Origin: CAYWBW01 sp964456745
GTDB taxonomy: Bacteria > Patescibacteriota > Gracilibacteria > GCA-2401425 > JAJOLG01
DNA: 53,605 bases
Assembly: GCA_964456745.1 (NCBI GenBank)
Contig: CAYWBW010000012.1
Coordinates: 1-53,605 of the forward strand
Direction: 5' to 3'
Shown: in pieces, positions 42,541 through 53,605 of the stretch
Layout of the letters: the number at the start of each line of letters is the position of its first letter
Numbering within the stretch: position 1 is the first letter of the stretch
The notes under the pieces: model-generated
Told to the model about the DNA's origin: nothing
What the model saw: the letters and a program-made list of their open reading frames with translations, nothing else
The model's database searches: none
Translations under genes and position numbers: made by a program

Positions 42541-44403
42541 CTACTCCCACTCAATAGTACCAGGCGGCTTATTACTAATATCATAAAATATATTTTCAAT
42601 TTTATTTCAATGTTTTTTTAAAATCTCATCCGAAAGAAGCTTTAATCTATCAAAATCAATTGGGTAAAAACTAGCAGTCATTGCATCTTCAGACTCAATC
42701 GGTCTTAAAACTATGGATTCTTTTTCTCAAGAACTTGAAACGGGAATTAAAACAACTGGAAATTGCCAAATCTCCTTAAGTAAATTTTCTTTAATTAAAA
42801 ATCTTGAAACTATTTCGTCAACTTCTTGAAGCAAAGCTACCCTGTCTTCTATGAGAGAAGATTTCATTAACACTGTATCTCAAGAAGATTCTGATATTGA
42901 GCCGTCTATCAAATACAATACCCTATTTATTGAGCTAAATTTATTTGTTAAACTTGTGGATAATTTTCAAAGATCTTCCCAAGATTTAAAATCTCAACTA
43001 AGAAGTGCTGGATGCTTAAAGCTTCTGTTGTCTCACTGAACTCACACTGATTTTATTGGTAAAATCCTAGCTTTATAAAAATTATCTGAAGAAAAATCAT
43101 TAATTTCATTTTCAGAATTTCTATATTTCTCATCAATACTGCCATCACTGCATAGTATTCTTACAGCAAGACCAGGACCAGGAAAAGGATGTCTGCTTAC
43201 AATTTCTTCTGAAACTCAAAGAAGTCTTCAAATTTCTCTTACTTCATCTTTATACAATTTAGCTATTGGTTCTATAACCAACCCCTTCTTTATCATTTTT
43301 TCTATTTCTGGAACTCTATTGTGATGAGTTTTTATTTTATCTGCATGTTTTGTTCAACCTGACTCTATTGTATCTGGATAAATTGTTCACTGACCCAAAA
43401 GCCAATTATCACCATCTAAACCAAGTAAAGAAACTTCTTTTTTTTGTATTTCAATAAATAAATCTCATATTATCTTTCTTTTTTCCTCCGGACTCACAAT
43501 TCATTTAAGAGATTTAAAAAAAATATCTTTAGCATCTAAAATATGAAAATTCTTTATTCAAGCAGTCTCTAAGGCTTGATTAACTTTTAATCATTCATCT
43601 TTTCTCATAAATCCTGTATCAACAAAAAGAGAGTAAATTCTATCTGCTCAAATTGCTTTTTCTAATACAAAATAAGCAACTACACTATCTACTCATCAAG
43701 AAATCATTAAAAAAACATTTTTGTTTCAAACCTTTTGCTTTATTTCATTTAAATCTTCTTCTAAAAACTGATCTAATGACCACTTATCTCATATTTCACA
43801 TAAATCTACAAAATTTTCTAATATATTATTTCAATTTTCAGTATGTTTAACCTCAGGATGAAATTGTAAAGTAAATATCTTTCTTTCTGCATTTTCAAGA
43901 GCTGCATTTAAACAAGTATCCGTAGATCAAATTGTATCAAATCAATCAGCTAAAATCGAAGCCTCATCTCAGTGGCTCATCCAAGCAATAAATTCTGAAT
44001 CAAGTCATTTAAAAATTTTGGAATTAACATTAACCTTAATCTTTGATAATCAATACTCTTTTATATCTCAAGACCTAACTTTTCATCAAAGACTTTCAAC
44101 AATCAAATGATGTCCATAGCAAATTCAAAGCATTGGTATATTTATATCAAAAAAATCATTTACTATTTTTAAGTCTCTTGAAATAACTGGGCTATTCTTA
44201 TCATAAACCGAATTAGGTCATCAAGACAAAATAATTCACCTTAAAACTCAAGAATCAATTTCAGACTTTAACTTCGAAATTTCGTTATATGAAAACTCAC
44301 TTGGAGCAGATATAATTTCCGCGTATACTCAAAGTTTTCTAAATTTACTTGTAATCAAATGTGTATATTGGCTTCAATAGTCTATTACTAGTAGTTTTTG
44401 CAT
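42541..44403 (-). CDS. guaA: GMP synthase (glutamine-hydrolysing)
   Basis: 620 residues, longer than the usual ~520. The N-terminal glutaminase has GICYGHHLIVESLGGKV with the catalytic Cys and LQFHPEVKHTE with the His/Glu pair. The ATP pyrophosphatase domain has LMISGGVDSVVAYFVL (P-loop), LGQGTIYPDTIESGG, KTHHNRVPEIEKMIKKGL and FPGPGLAVRILC. The protein ends with the family's signature NKPPGTIEWE. It converts XMP to GMP using glutamine, cytoplasmic. About 90 extra residues lie in the C-terminal half, between the PGPGLAVR motif and the end. trpCF lies 12 bases downstream on the same strand. Confidence 0.96.
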
Positions 44404-44626
44404 TTGTTTTGGTAAATGTTGGTACTTTTTTTAGTTTAATAAATTTTTGAAATAAATCTCAAATAATAATTTTTAAACAATAATCTTAAGCTAGTTTTAT
44501 GATAATTGCCTAATAATTTTAAAAACAAAGTTTAGCTTATTTTATACTGAATGTTTGAAAATTTAAAAATTAAGATTTATTTATAAAAATTTAAAAATTA
44601 TAAAAATTACAAAATCCCCCTCCCCT

Positions 44627-46054
44627 CTATCTTTCCATAAGATACTCAAGCATCATATGCACGCAACTTCCAGTTCACACTCAATTCTTAATATCATAAG
44701 ATTTTTTCATCTTCCCCCTCATACCAGTTCAGGCAATATCCAAATGAATCCATTTTTTTGTATCCTTAACAAAATTTGAAATAAATGCAGCTGCTGTAGA
44801 AGCTCATAATGTTCAAGAAAGTTTAGAGGTATTTGAAATATCAGCCATTTTTCACTTAACTAACTCTTTGCAATGTTTATCCAAAGGGAGAGGCCAAACT
44901 AAATCATTAACCTTTTCTCAAATGTTTTGGAATTTTTGAATTAATTTTTTATTATCAGAAAATATTCAAGTATACATTTCCCCAAGCGCATATATACACA
45001 CTCATGTTAAAGTAGCTATATCAATAATTAACGATGGATTATATGTATCATCTGCATAAGAAATCATATCAGCTAGTACCAATCTTCATTCAGCATCAGT
45101 ATGACCTATCTCAACTGTTGTTCAATTTCTTCAAGTATAAATATCTCAATTTTTATATGAATTTTTATCAATCATATTTTCAGTTATTCACACTAATCAA
45201 ATAACTTTTTTCTTTACTCAAAGACTCTTAAGCTTTGCCATAACTCAAATTACAGCAGCTGCTCAAGCCATATCAGCATGCATTTCATTCATATGTGGAC
45301 TAGACTTAAAATAATAGCCTCAAGAATCATAAGTAAGTCATTTTCATACAAGTACAACTGGATCTCATTTCGATCCTTTAGGTTCATATTCCATAACCAC
45401 CATTTTAGCATCAAATTTTGATCATTGATTAACAGCTAAAAAAAGTCACATTTTTTCTTTTTCAATTTCTTTTTGTCAAAAATATTTCAACTTGATCCCT
45501 TTTGATTTTTCTAAATTGTCTTTTATATACTTTTCTAAATAATCTGGATCTACCACATTAGACGGTTTTGCAGTTAACTCTCTGGCAATATCTATTGCTC
45601 ATACAATATCATATAATTTCTTGTAAAATATTCATTCAAGCTTTATGGAATCTGACTTTTTCTTTTTTTCTTTATCTTCTTTTTTTGATTTAAAATAATC
45701 ATCATTCATTTGAGCCATTAGAGCTCATTTTTCTACAAAATATCTTAAACTGTATTTAAATCATTTTTCAAAAATGAGTTTAATCTCAAAATCACCTTCT
45801 TTTTTAAATCAAATAGCATTTCTATACAACCTTGCTCAAAAATCTTGTAAATCATCATCTATAAGGTCTCAAGTTCCACAATGCGCAAATATTGTGTATA
45901 AATTCTTATTATCAAAAAACTGTGAAATTCATCATTTAGAAAGATCAAAATCCTTGTTAAAAATCCTATGCTTAAAAAATACCGTAGCCGCTTTTGATAT
46001 CCTTGTAAATTGCGGTCTTTTTTTTCAAGAAATGTAAATTTTTACTTTTTTCAT
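44627..46054 (-). CDS. pepA: Leucyl aminopeptidase-family metallopeptidase
   Basis: 475 residues. The C-terminal peptidase domain contains GKGLTYDSGGYYFKSSPHM, MHADMAGAAAVIGVMAKL, ITENMIDKNSYKNGDIYTG, VEIGHTDAEGRLVLADMI and MRGKMKKSYDIKN, matching M17. The usual NTDAEGRL reads HTDAEGRL and the usual MK-x-DM reads MHADM, so two metal/catalytic-site positions differ from consensus. The N-terminal domain (~1-170) is divergent and Lys-rich (DDYFKSKKEDKEKKKK). The enzyme removes N-terminal amino acids with two metal ions, cytoplasmic. The substitutions raise the possibility of altered activity. Confidence 0.9.
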
Positions 46055-46275
46055 ATTAAAAAATTAAGTCTAAACAATCTTACTTTTTTTCTGTTTATTT
46101 ACAATACTTATTTTGTTTAAAGCTGTATTTTCGAATTTTGCAATGTTATACAAAATATTTTACAAAAATAAATATAATTTAAAATAAACTAAAAGACCTA
46201 TAATTCTGACCTCTTAAGGAACGACAAGGATTGGGATTCAGTATTGCAAAACTAAACTTAAGCTTTAAAACTGAT
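46055..46275. other. Gap with a GC-richer unexplained segment
   Basis: No ORF. Around 46195-46250 is a segment (acctataattctgacctct, then aaggaacgacaaggattggg) with clearly higher GC than the flanks and a CCTTAAGG palindrome. It is not a tRNA, and no terminator is obvious. It lies upstream of pepA and downstream of the 629-residue gene, both on the minus strand. Confidence 0.4.
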
Positions 46276-48165
46276 TTATAAAGGTAATTTATATAATGAT
46301 TTATTTCATGTTATTACAATTTCTCTCTCATCTTTATCAACGAAAAATCAGGTAATAACCGTATCTTCAAACAAATATTGTCTTTTCATTTTTGCTCATT
46401 CTCTTGTTTTTTCAAGTACTATTATTTTATTATTAACCCTGTCTAACAAATAAAGATTTAAATAATCAACCTCTGTAAAAATTTCAGAAGCATCTTTTAT
46501 AGCTGCAACTGGTCATGTATACGAAAATCAAACTTCTTTTCAACTATAAAGCTGAATGATAAGCCCATCTTTAAATAAGATATAGATACTTCAATCTATT
46601 GCTAAAGATAATGCATTTTTAAAATCTACATCTTTCACATAAGCTTTAGCATTGGAATAAATTGATTTTCATCTGCTATATTTCCAAATTTGTCAAACCC
46701 TAGTATCGCCTGCATCATCTCAAGTTCAAGTAAAAGATCATCAATCATCTAACAAATATAAAAACCTAGAATATGAAGCTAATCAAACATAATCTCTTAA
46801 TCAAAATTCATCACTAACTGTAATCTTGTCAAATTCTTTTCAATCAAATTCATAAAGCGTGTTGCTATCAGAAAACACAATGATTCGATTCATATCCTTC
46901 ATAACCACAACGTCTTTTATTTTTTCATCTTCAACAAAAGGATATTCTCACTCAAATTTATTTAAAACAATTTTGTAAAACTTATCTTCATCGTAAGCAA
47001 AATATTCTCAAGAAAGATGAGCAAATCAATTAAGATTTACTGTGCTATCAACATTAGATAAATCAAATAAAACCTTGTTTTCAATGTTTTTATATCTCGT
47101 TATTTTATTAATTTCATCTCTCATTTTCTGAACTTTTTCTAATATTATAATTGCTTCCTCTCTAAACATTCACTCATTTAAGATAGCATTAGCACTCTTT
47201 TCAACCTCATTTAAAATTTCATTAGCTTCAGAAACAGATTGCATTAAAGCTCTACTTTCTGCTACTTCCAACAATTTATCAATTTTTAAAATTCAAATCT
47301 TACTTGTCTCATAAATTGCTTTCTCTTTAGTATTTTGACTTGAAAATGCTACTATCGAAATAAAGAAAACAATGACCAGTACTCAAAAAGACGCTATAAG
47401 GGTTTTCTGAATTGTTTCATATGGATAATTAGTTCTGTTAACCACAAAGGAAACAAGTTTATCTACAGAAGACTGTAGCGTGTCTACAAATTTCTCTCAA
47501 TAACTCTTTCAAAAACCTGGAAGATTATTTGCTCTTGATGAGAAAACACTTTCTTTTTTAAGGTGCATAGAAACTGAACTATTTGAACTCTCCTCTCTTT
47601 GATAATACTCTTTAATAAAATCATTTCATTCTGCCACTCAGGCAAAAGCATTTACAAGCTGATCTGATGTAAAATGCTGAAGAAGTCTCTTGCTAGAAAA
47701 AATGATCATATCGTCATTAAGCAAACTTCAACAAGAAATATCTATAAACAGATCCTCATCTTCATCATTCTCTCAAGTGCTTGCAAGTTCGCTTTCGCAA
47801 ACAACAGAAACTCTATTATTTCTTATCAAATAACATTCTGCTCATCAAATTTGTGTAACATGAAGTGAAGAATCTGAATAAAGTCAAATTAGAATATTTA
47901 CTCATTTAAAAATATTTGAATATTTCTCATTTATTACCTTAATTGTGTTTTCAAAAGCTTCTGCTTTTTCAGAAGTTTTTTGAATACTATTAAAATATGC
48001 GTCACTTAAAACTTCTTTAAATTCTCAAAATTGTTTCTTATAAGATTTTGGTCATTCAATACAGAGAACTAATTTATCTAAAATTCAATCCTGATCCAAT
48101 ATTTCACTTGAAGAAAATGAGTCTCAAAACTCTATTGCAAAATTCTCAACTACTAACTTTGACAT
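46276..48165 (-). CDS. Membrane protein with PP2C-like N-terminus and possible beta-propeller
   Basis: 629 residues. Residues 1-180 resemble a degenerate PP2C-type phosphatase fold: ILIGLYSDSSLHVTQIGGA, CYLIRNNRVSVV, SLLNDDMIIFSSKRLLQHF parallels the 'GDxRxYxxR ... SDGL' scheme, without the metal-binding Asp residues. One membrane helix lies at ~255-276 (LIASFGVLVIVFFISIVAF). A coiled coil (280-345) follows, then repeated beta units with Tyr/Phe and Gly (FDLSNVDSTVNLNGFAHL, MNRIIVFSDSNTLYEFDG, SRFLYLLDDGGSF) compatible with a propeller outside the membrane. It might be a surface sensor. Family assignment is inferred from fold hints only. Confidence 0.65.
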
Positions 48166-48315
48166 AAGAAATAAATTATTAATAATACCTTATTTAAGGT
48201 AATATTAAAGTAATAATATTCATTATCAAGATTAATTGTATTATAAGACAATCTTTAATAAAATTTGCGATTTAAAATCTAATTCGTAATATCTTACTCA
48301 AAACTTTAAAACTTT

Positions 48316-50124
48316 ATGAATAAAATTAGAAACTTCTGTATCATAGCTCATATAGACCATTGAAAATCAACTCTTGCTGATAGATTTCTAGAAATCACAA
48401 ATCAACTGGAAAAACGAGAAATGAAAAATAGTCAAATGCTAGATACAATGGATATAGAACAAGAAAGATGAATAACTATTAAGCTTCAACCGGTAAGATT
48501 GAGCTGGAAATGATACCAGTTAAATCTAATTGACACACCTGGTCATGTAGATTTTCAATATGAAGTTTCGCGAAGCTTGGCTGCTTGTGAATGAGCAATC
48601 TTAGTGGTAGATGCAACTCAAGGAATTGAAGCCCAAACTCTCTCTAACGTATATTTAGCAATTGAAAATGATCTTGAAATTATTCCTATTATAAACAAAA
48701 TTGACCTTCCAGCAGCTGATATTGAAAGAGTTGCAAATGAAATTATAAATCTTATCTGATGCAAGAGAGAAGATATTCTAGCAGTTTCAGCTAAAGAATG
48801 AACCAATGTTGAAAGTATTTTAAATAAAGTAATTGAAATAATCCCAAGCCCTCAAGAAGCATGATTACGAATCAAAGAAGTGATAAATGATGACAATGAA
48901 ACAAAAGCACTAATTTTTGATTCAATTTACGATCAATATAAATGAATACTTGCTTTTGTTAGAGTAGTATCTTGAAGCCTAAAAAGATGAGATAAGTGTC
49001 TTATACTATGAACAAAAAGTAATATTGAAATATTAGAAGTTTGAATATTTTCTCCACAATATAAAACCGCTGATCAATTAACAGCATGAGAAGTTTGATA
49101 TATAACAACGGGGTTAAAAACAACAAGAGAAGCTAGAGTTTGAGACACTGTATATTCATGAAAACAATGATTTCAAGCAAAAAGCCTTTCTTGATATAAA
49201 AAAGTTAAACCAATGGTGTTTGCGTGAATATTTTGCTCAAATGCAGATGATTATTGAAATCTAAGACTAGCAATAGAAAAATTGTCATTAAACGACTCCT
49301 CTCTTAGTTATGAACCAACAAATTCAATGGCACTTTGATCTGGATTTAGATGTGGATTTTTATGACTATTACATTTAGATATAGTACAAGAAAGACTTGA
49401 AAGAGAATACTCACTAGACCTAATAACAACAGCACCTTCTGTAAAATACGAAATAACATATAGAAATGGAAAAATAAAAGAAATTCAAAGTGCTGAAGAA
49501 ATGCCAGATAGATCATTTTTAACCATTGTAAAAGAACCAATAGCAAAATTAGAAATAATAATTCCAAATAATTTTACATGAGCAATAATGGATGTTTGCC
49601 AAAAAAGAAGAGGAATATATAAAAATCTTACAGCAATAGATGAAAATCGTAATTTATTAGTTTACGAAATCCCACTAGCTACAATAGTAAGCGACTTTTT
49701 TGATAAACTTAAATCAATGAGTTCTTGATATGCATCAATGAGCTATGAACTGATTTGATACAAAGAAGACGACTTGGTAAAAATGGATATTTTAGTAAAT
49801 TGAGAAATGGTTAACGCCCTCTCGATAGTACTTCACAGGGAAGAAGCAGAAAGCGTGTGAAGAGTTGTAGCACTTAAACTCAAAGAAATAATACCAAGAA
49901 CTCAATTCCCCATTGCTTTGCAGGCTGTCATTTGATGAAAAATCATGGCAAGAGAAACCATACCAGCGCTTAGAAAAGATGTAACTGCTAAGCTTTACGG
50001 GTGAGATGTTACAAGGAAAAATAAAGTACTTGAGAAGCAGAAAAAATGAAAAAAAAGACTTAAACAGTTTTGAAATGTTGAAATTCCTCAGAATGCTTTT
50101 AAAGCTGTGCTTCAGAGGGATTAG
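48316..50124 (+). CDS. lepA: Translation factor LepA (EF4)
   Basis: 602 residues. The GTPase motifs are AHIDHGKSTLADRFL (G1), MDIEQERGITIKLQPV (G2), DTPGHVDFQYEVSRSL (G3), INKIDLPAAD (G4) and SAKEG (G5). The LepA-specific region follows (GFRCGFLGLLHLDIVQERLE, SYELIGYKEDDLVKMDILVNG) and the C-terminal KIMARETIPALRKDVTAKLYGGDVTRKNK block. LepA is a ribosome-associated GTPase resembling EF-G without domain IV, with a role in translation quality and 30S biogenesis. The normal length and intact motifs under TGA=Gly are strong support for the code. It is convergent with the SLH gene, ten bases apart. Confidence 0.97.
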
Positions 50125-50133
50125 TGATAAATC

Positions 50134-51915
50134 CTATTTTTTCTTCATAGCCTCAACCACCATCCTCAAAGCTTCTATCCTAGTAACAGCCTTAAGTGGC
50201 TGAATCCTCTTAGAGCTTGAACCTGATATGATTCACATCTCTGCCGCAGTTGAAAAATATGGAGTAAACCAATTGTCATAATTTGTATCACGCCACTTTC
50301 TCTTTTCTTTTGTTAAAGGTTTTCAAGTTGCTTGAATTAATATTTTTACAAAGTCAGCTTTTGAAAAAGTAGAATATGGTTTAAATTTATCTGCTATGAT
50401 TCAATCAAGTAATTTATATTTCTGAGCTATCTCGATAGTTCTCATTGACATAAAATCATCTGAATCAATATCATCAAAAATATAAACTCAAGAAAATGAC
50501 TCTTGATCTAAATATATTTCATTTGGATACAAAGCAGTTATAACAATCTTTAAAGCCTCATCTCTAAAAATCTCTTCATCAAAAGCAAATAAATCTCAAA
50601 CTCTTAAAAACACCAAGGATCTCTTTATTGCCACAATCACAGATTGTGTTCTAGATTTTGTTCATTCAAAATCAATAAATAAAGCATTTTCTCAAATAGG
50701 ATTTAATCACTTTTCAATTTCTTTTAAATCAGAATATCAATCAAAATCAGAATCAATTAATCTATAATTTGTTCAAATCTGATTTTCAATATGGTCAGAA
50801 AGTCAATCTCAATCCGTATCATGTTTAAATCTATTTAATGCAATTGAAAGCTTTTGTCTTGCAATCATTTGCGCCTCTTTCTTAATCCGATTTTCTTCAA
50901 GCGTTTTTTCTAGATTACTGTCCTCAATTTCATCATTTATAATTCTATAAGATCTTTCTCATTGAACTTGATTACTCATCAACTGATTAGACAAATATTT
51001 CTTTTCATTCAATATTTCTTCGAGTGACTCAAGTTTCTCCTCAAGAGCCAGCCTGTCTTCTTCAAGTGCAATAATTTTCTGATTTTGAAGTCAAAGTTCT
51101 TTTTGATACTTATCCTCTCTTACTTGATTATTAAAATTCATGATCTCATCTCATGAAACACTAAAATCATCTTCTGGAAGATCATCATTTGAATTTGTAT
51201 TTTGTAAAATAATTTTTTCTACAACTTCTTCTATTTTTACATCCAAATCATCTTCATAATGAAATAATGAATTTTCTTCTGTAGTAGTTTGACTATTTTG
51301 ATTTAATAAATATTCCTGCTTCTTGTCTTGATCAACTTGTGTATTTGAAATAACCTCAATCTCTTGTTCTGACTGATAAGCTTCTTCTAAAATTTCAGAT
51401 GGCTCACTTTCATCTTGAACTTGATTATCAGACAATTTTTCAACAATAGATCAACTTTCACTTTCTCAAGTATTATTTTCTATGTTTTCATGTAAAACTG
51501 GATTTTCAACTAACACAGGCTCAAGAGGCTCTTGCAATTCTACTATCTCAGACCCTGTCTTAGTAATGTCAATTTGCTCTGGTACAACTACTGTGTTTTC
51601 TGATTCCTTTTCTTGAAACAAATCTTGAGAAAATTCATTTTCAACCTTCTCTTTTGGCAAGTCTTTTAATACTTGTAAATCAGTATTCTCCAAATTTTGC
51701 TCACTTGTTCCTAAATCAATAGTATCATCTTCAATTATCAATTCCTGAGCATTATCAGATATTAAACTAGCTCAAGTATCTGTAGCTACCTGTGCTTTAA
51801 AATCTTTAAAATCAATAATATTAATTAGTATAAAAACAATAATAGCAGAGCAAATAAGTAATATTTGATGTTTTTTTGACAAATCATTAAACGACAATGT
51901 TTTTAATATTTCCAT
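50134..51915 (-). CDS. SLH-domain membrane protein with acidic stalk and coiled coil
   Basis: 593 residues. An N-terminal membrane helix (ILLICSAIIVFILINII) is followed by a long acidic, Glu-rich stalk (residues ~55-260), a coiled coil (ALEEDRLALEEKLESLEE), and a TSP3/dockerin-like Ca loop pair (DTDGDGLSDHIENQIG, DSDFDGYSDLKEIEKGLNP). The end has one or two SLH-type repeats (WFTPYFSTAAEMGII, RIQPLKAVTRIEALRMVV). No cleavable signal is seen, so it may be an anchored envelope spacer protein. A TG-extended TATAAT promoter lies 20 bases upstream of the ATG. Confidence 0.75.
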
Positions 51916-51934
51916 TTATTTTTATTTTCCCTTT

Positions 51935-51940
51935 ATTATA
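51935..51940 (-). promoter_or_regulatory. Extended -10 promoter for SLH gene
   Basis: Minus-strand TATAAT preceded by TGTGG (extended -10 context). A -35 box is not clear. Confidence 0.5.
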
Positions 51941-52067
51941 CCACAAACAAGAGAGAAAACTAAGCTTTGCACATTGACATTCTTTATTATTATTTATTTT
52001 ATAATATTTAATAAAAATAGCCTACAATACAAATTACAGACTATAAATCTTAGTTTAAAAATGATTT

Positions 52068-53417
52068 CTATTTTTTTTCTTCTTTCTTTTCTTTCTTCAC
52101 TTTCTTCACTTTCTTTTCAACCTTTTTTACTGTCTTTTTTTCCTCTTTTTTATCTTCTTTTTTTGCATCCTTTTTAACTTTTTCTGCCTTCTTTTCTTCT
52201 TTCTTTTCTGTTTTTTTATCTTTCTTCTTATCATCCTTTACATTTTCCTCTTTAGCATCTTTTTTCAGCTCCTTCTTTTTAACCTCTTTAACTTCATTTT
52301 CATCTTTAAGCTCATTTTTTTCATCCTTTGCAGGCTTTTTAGCATCAGATTTTTTAATCTTCTTAAGCATTCATTTAACAGAAAGGGCTATCCTGTGCTC
52401 ATCAGGATTAATCTCAATAACTACAGCTTCAACCTCTTGTCACACAGAGAAATATTTTCTAGCATCGCTAGCTCATTCTTCAATTTCTGATAAATGTATT
52501 AAACCATTTACATCCTCTTGCAGTGAAACAAATGCTCAAAATTCAGATACTTTATTAATTACTCATTTAACTGTATCTCAAATTACATACTTTTGAGTTA
52601 ATGTTACCCAAGGATCATCGTGCATTCTCTTTAATGAAAGAGACACCTTGTTTCATTCTATTCAAATAACCTTAACATCAATCTTATCTCAAACCTTAGC
52701 ATATTTTGACGGATCACTCACATGTCACCATGCTATCTCTGATATATGCACAAGTCACTCAAGATCATTAAATGTAACAAAAAATCAAAACTTAGACACT
52801 CATGTAACTTTTCAATTTATTACACTTCATATTTCAAGTCATTTTAATGTAACATCTTGATCTCATTTTCTTGCTTCTTTTTCAGATAAAACAACTTTTC
52901 ATGTGGTCTCATCAACATTTATAACACAGACACTTAAAGAAACTCATACTAATTTTTGAAGTTTTTGAAATATTTTATTAGTATCAGAATTTTCTACTCT
53001 TGGATAATGCTCAGGTGCTAATTGAGAAACAGGAATAAATCATTTAATTCAATCAATATCTACAAGCAATCATCACTTATTTGCAAGACTAGGTGATACT
53101 ATTACAACTTCTCAAGAACTTCTAGCCTTCTTAAGTCTATCCCAGGTATTAAATTGTCATGCTTTCCTAACAGACAAAATAAGTACTCAATCTTCATTCT
53201 CATCTTCTAACACAACGGCTGATACGTCATCTCAAACCTTAATATCTTTAGCAGTATTAAAAGAATCATTCAACTCTCTTCATGCTATGATTCACAAATT
53301 TACTCAATCAACATCTACAATTACTTGAGATTTGTTAATTGTTAAAACTGTTCATTTAACTAAAGATCAAACTTGCGGAAGTACTATGTCAGCACTTTCT
53401 TTAAGTAAATCTTCCAT
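52068..53417 (-). CDS. rpsA: S1-domain ribosomal-type protein with Lys-rich tail
   Basis: 449 residues with four S1 repeats (DGVNLGIIAGRELNDSF, GGLLVDIDGIKGFIPVSQL, FGFFVTFNDLEGLVHISEI, GAFVSLQEDVNGLIHLSEI), each ~75 residues. The C-terminal ~100 residues are almost pure Lys/Glu/Asp (KKDDKKEDKK-like runs), highly basic and unstructured. Bacterial S1 usually has six repeats; four is typical of many reduced or Gram-positive bacteria. It binds mRNA on the 30S subunit to aid initiation, which fits the scarcity of Shine-Dalgarno sites in this genome. A canonical promoter is at 53499-53526. The start ATG follows a GAGGA-like box, one of the few clear ribosome-binding sites here. Confidence 0.9.
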
Positions 53418-53498
53418 TGTTATTTCCTCAGATACGATGTAATTTCACATAAGTTAATTGATAAAAGTTAAGAACATTAATAAAAATTGATCTTGAAA

Positions 53499-53526
53499 AT
53501 TGTATTAATATGCTTGAAAAAGTCAA
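53499..53526 (-). promoter_or_regulatory. Promoter for S1-domain gene
   Basis: Minus strand: TTGACT (53526-53521), a 16-base spacer and TACAAT (53504-53499), about 80 bases upstream of the start codon. This leaves a leader long enough for autoregulation by S1. Confidence 0.6.
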
Positions 53527-53605
53527 ATAAATTGACTATTATTTCTTTATAGGCAATTTCTCATTTTGCAATGCTGGGCTATCTACAAACCAGTAAATAA
53601 ATATA

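Noticed and set aside
52648..52860. Plus-strand ORF within the S1 gene
   Set aside because: Shadow of the S1 repeats on the opposite strand; the minus-strand frame has clear S1 motifs.

Overview
ORGANISM AND GENETIC CODE. The window is strongly AT-rich and can only be read if TGA is translated as glycine (genetic code 25). With TGA as Gly, RecA shows a perfect Walker A motif (GPESSGKT, both glycines TGA), and HtpG, LepA, GuaA, Tgt, FolP, KorA/KorB and Elp3 become full-length proteins with intact motifs. Only TAA and TAG act as stops. The single tRNA gene is tRNA-Trp with anticodon CCA, which reads UGG only. This code is known in the Candidate Phyla Radiation lineages Gracilibacteria (BD1-5) and Absconditabacteria (SR1), so the DNA most likely comes from one of these. 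I cannot tell which from this window.

LAYOUT. (1) 1-8400 looks like a decaying accessory region ending at tRNA-Trp. It holds a RelA/SpoT-domain protein, two proteins of unknown function, a frameshifted Bro-N/antirepressor gene, a frameshifted membrane-protein gene, a transposase remnant with in-frame TAA and TAG, an interrupted hypothetical gene, several very small ORFs, and a serine recombinase lacking its catalytic domain whose frame runs antisense through the tRNA. (2) 8600-14240: a calcium-binding-type (TSP3) surface protein, then htpG behind an imperfect CIRCE operator, overlapping an Elp3-like tRNA-modification gene. (3) 14250-17330: a minus-strand cassette of three secreted or surface proteins behind a strong promoter. 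(4) 17335-24900: tgt, folP, a small membrane protein, a GNAT acetyltransferase, a hypothetical gene, and the 2-oxoacid:ferredoxin oxidoreductase genes korA/korB with a thermonuclease gene between them and an ACT-domain gene upstream. (5) 25067-28624: one 1185-residue protein with a divergent SecA motor core behind a ~520-residue N-terminal extension. (6) 28795-34037: recA, aroE, an SLH/RlpA/CAP-type exoprotein and a YggS-family PLP protein. (7) 34071-36350: a long Rel protein whose ACT domain continues, through a TGA codon, into four predicted membrane helices. (8) 36532-41125: a 1202-residue surface protein and a six-helix membrane protein. (9) 41122-53417: trpC-trpF fusion, guaA, pepA, a PP2C-like membrane protein, lepA, an SLH protein and an S1-domain protein with a Lys-rich tail.

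HOW IT FITS TOGETHER. The window mixes core information processing (recA, lepA, S1, tgt, elp3, tRNA-Trp), a few isolated biosynthetic genes (aroE, folP, trpCF, guaA), fermentative oxidoreductase genes, and many cell-surface genes, as expected for a reduced, surface-attached CPR bacterium. The least conventional items are the SecA-core fusion, the membrane-fused Rel together with a second RelA/SpoT-domain protein, and an AT-rich 'attgaaaa' repeat embedded in three unrelated coding sequences. All boundaries were read by eye under code 25, with no homology search.
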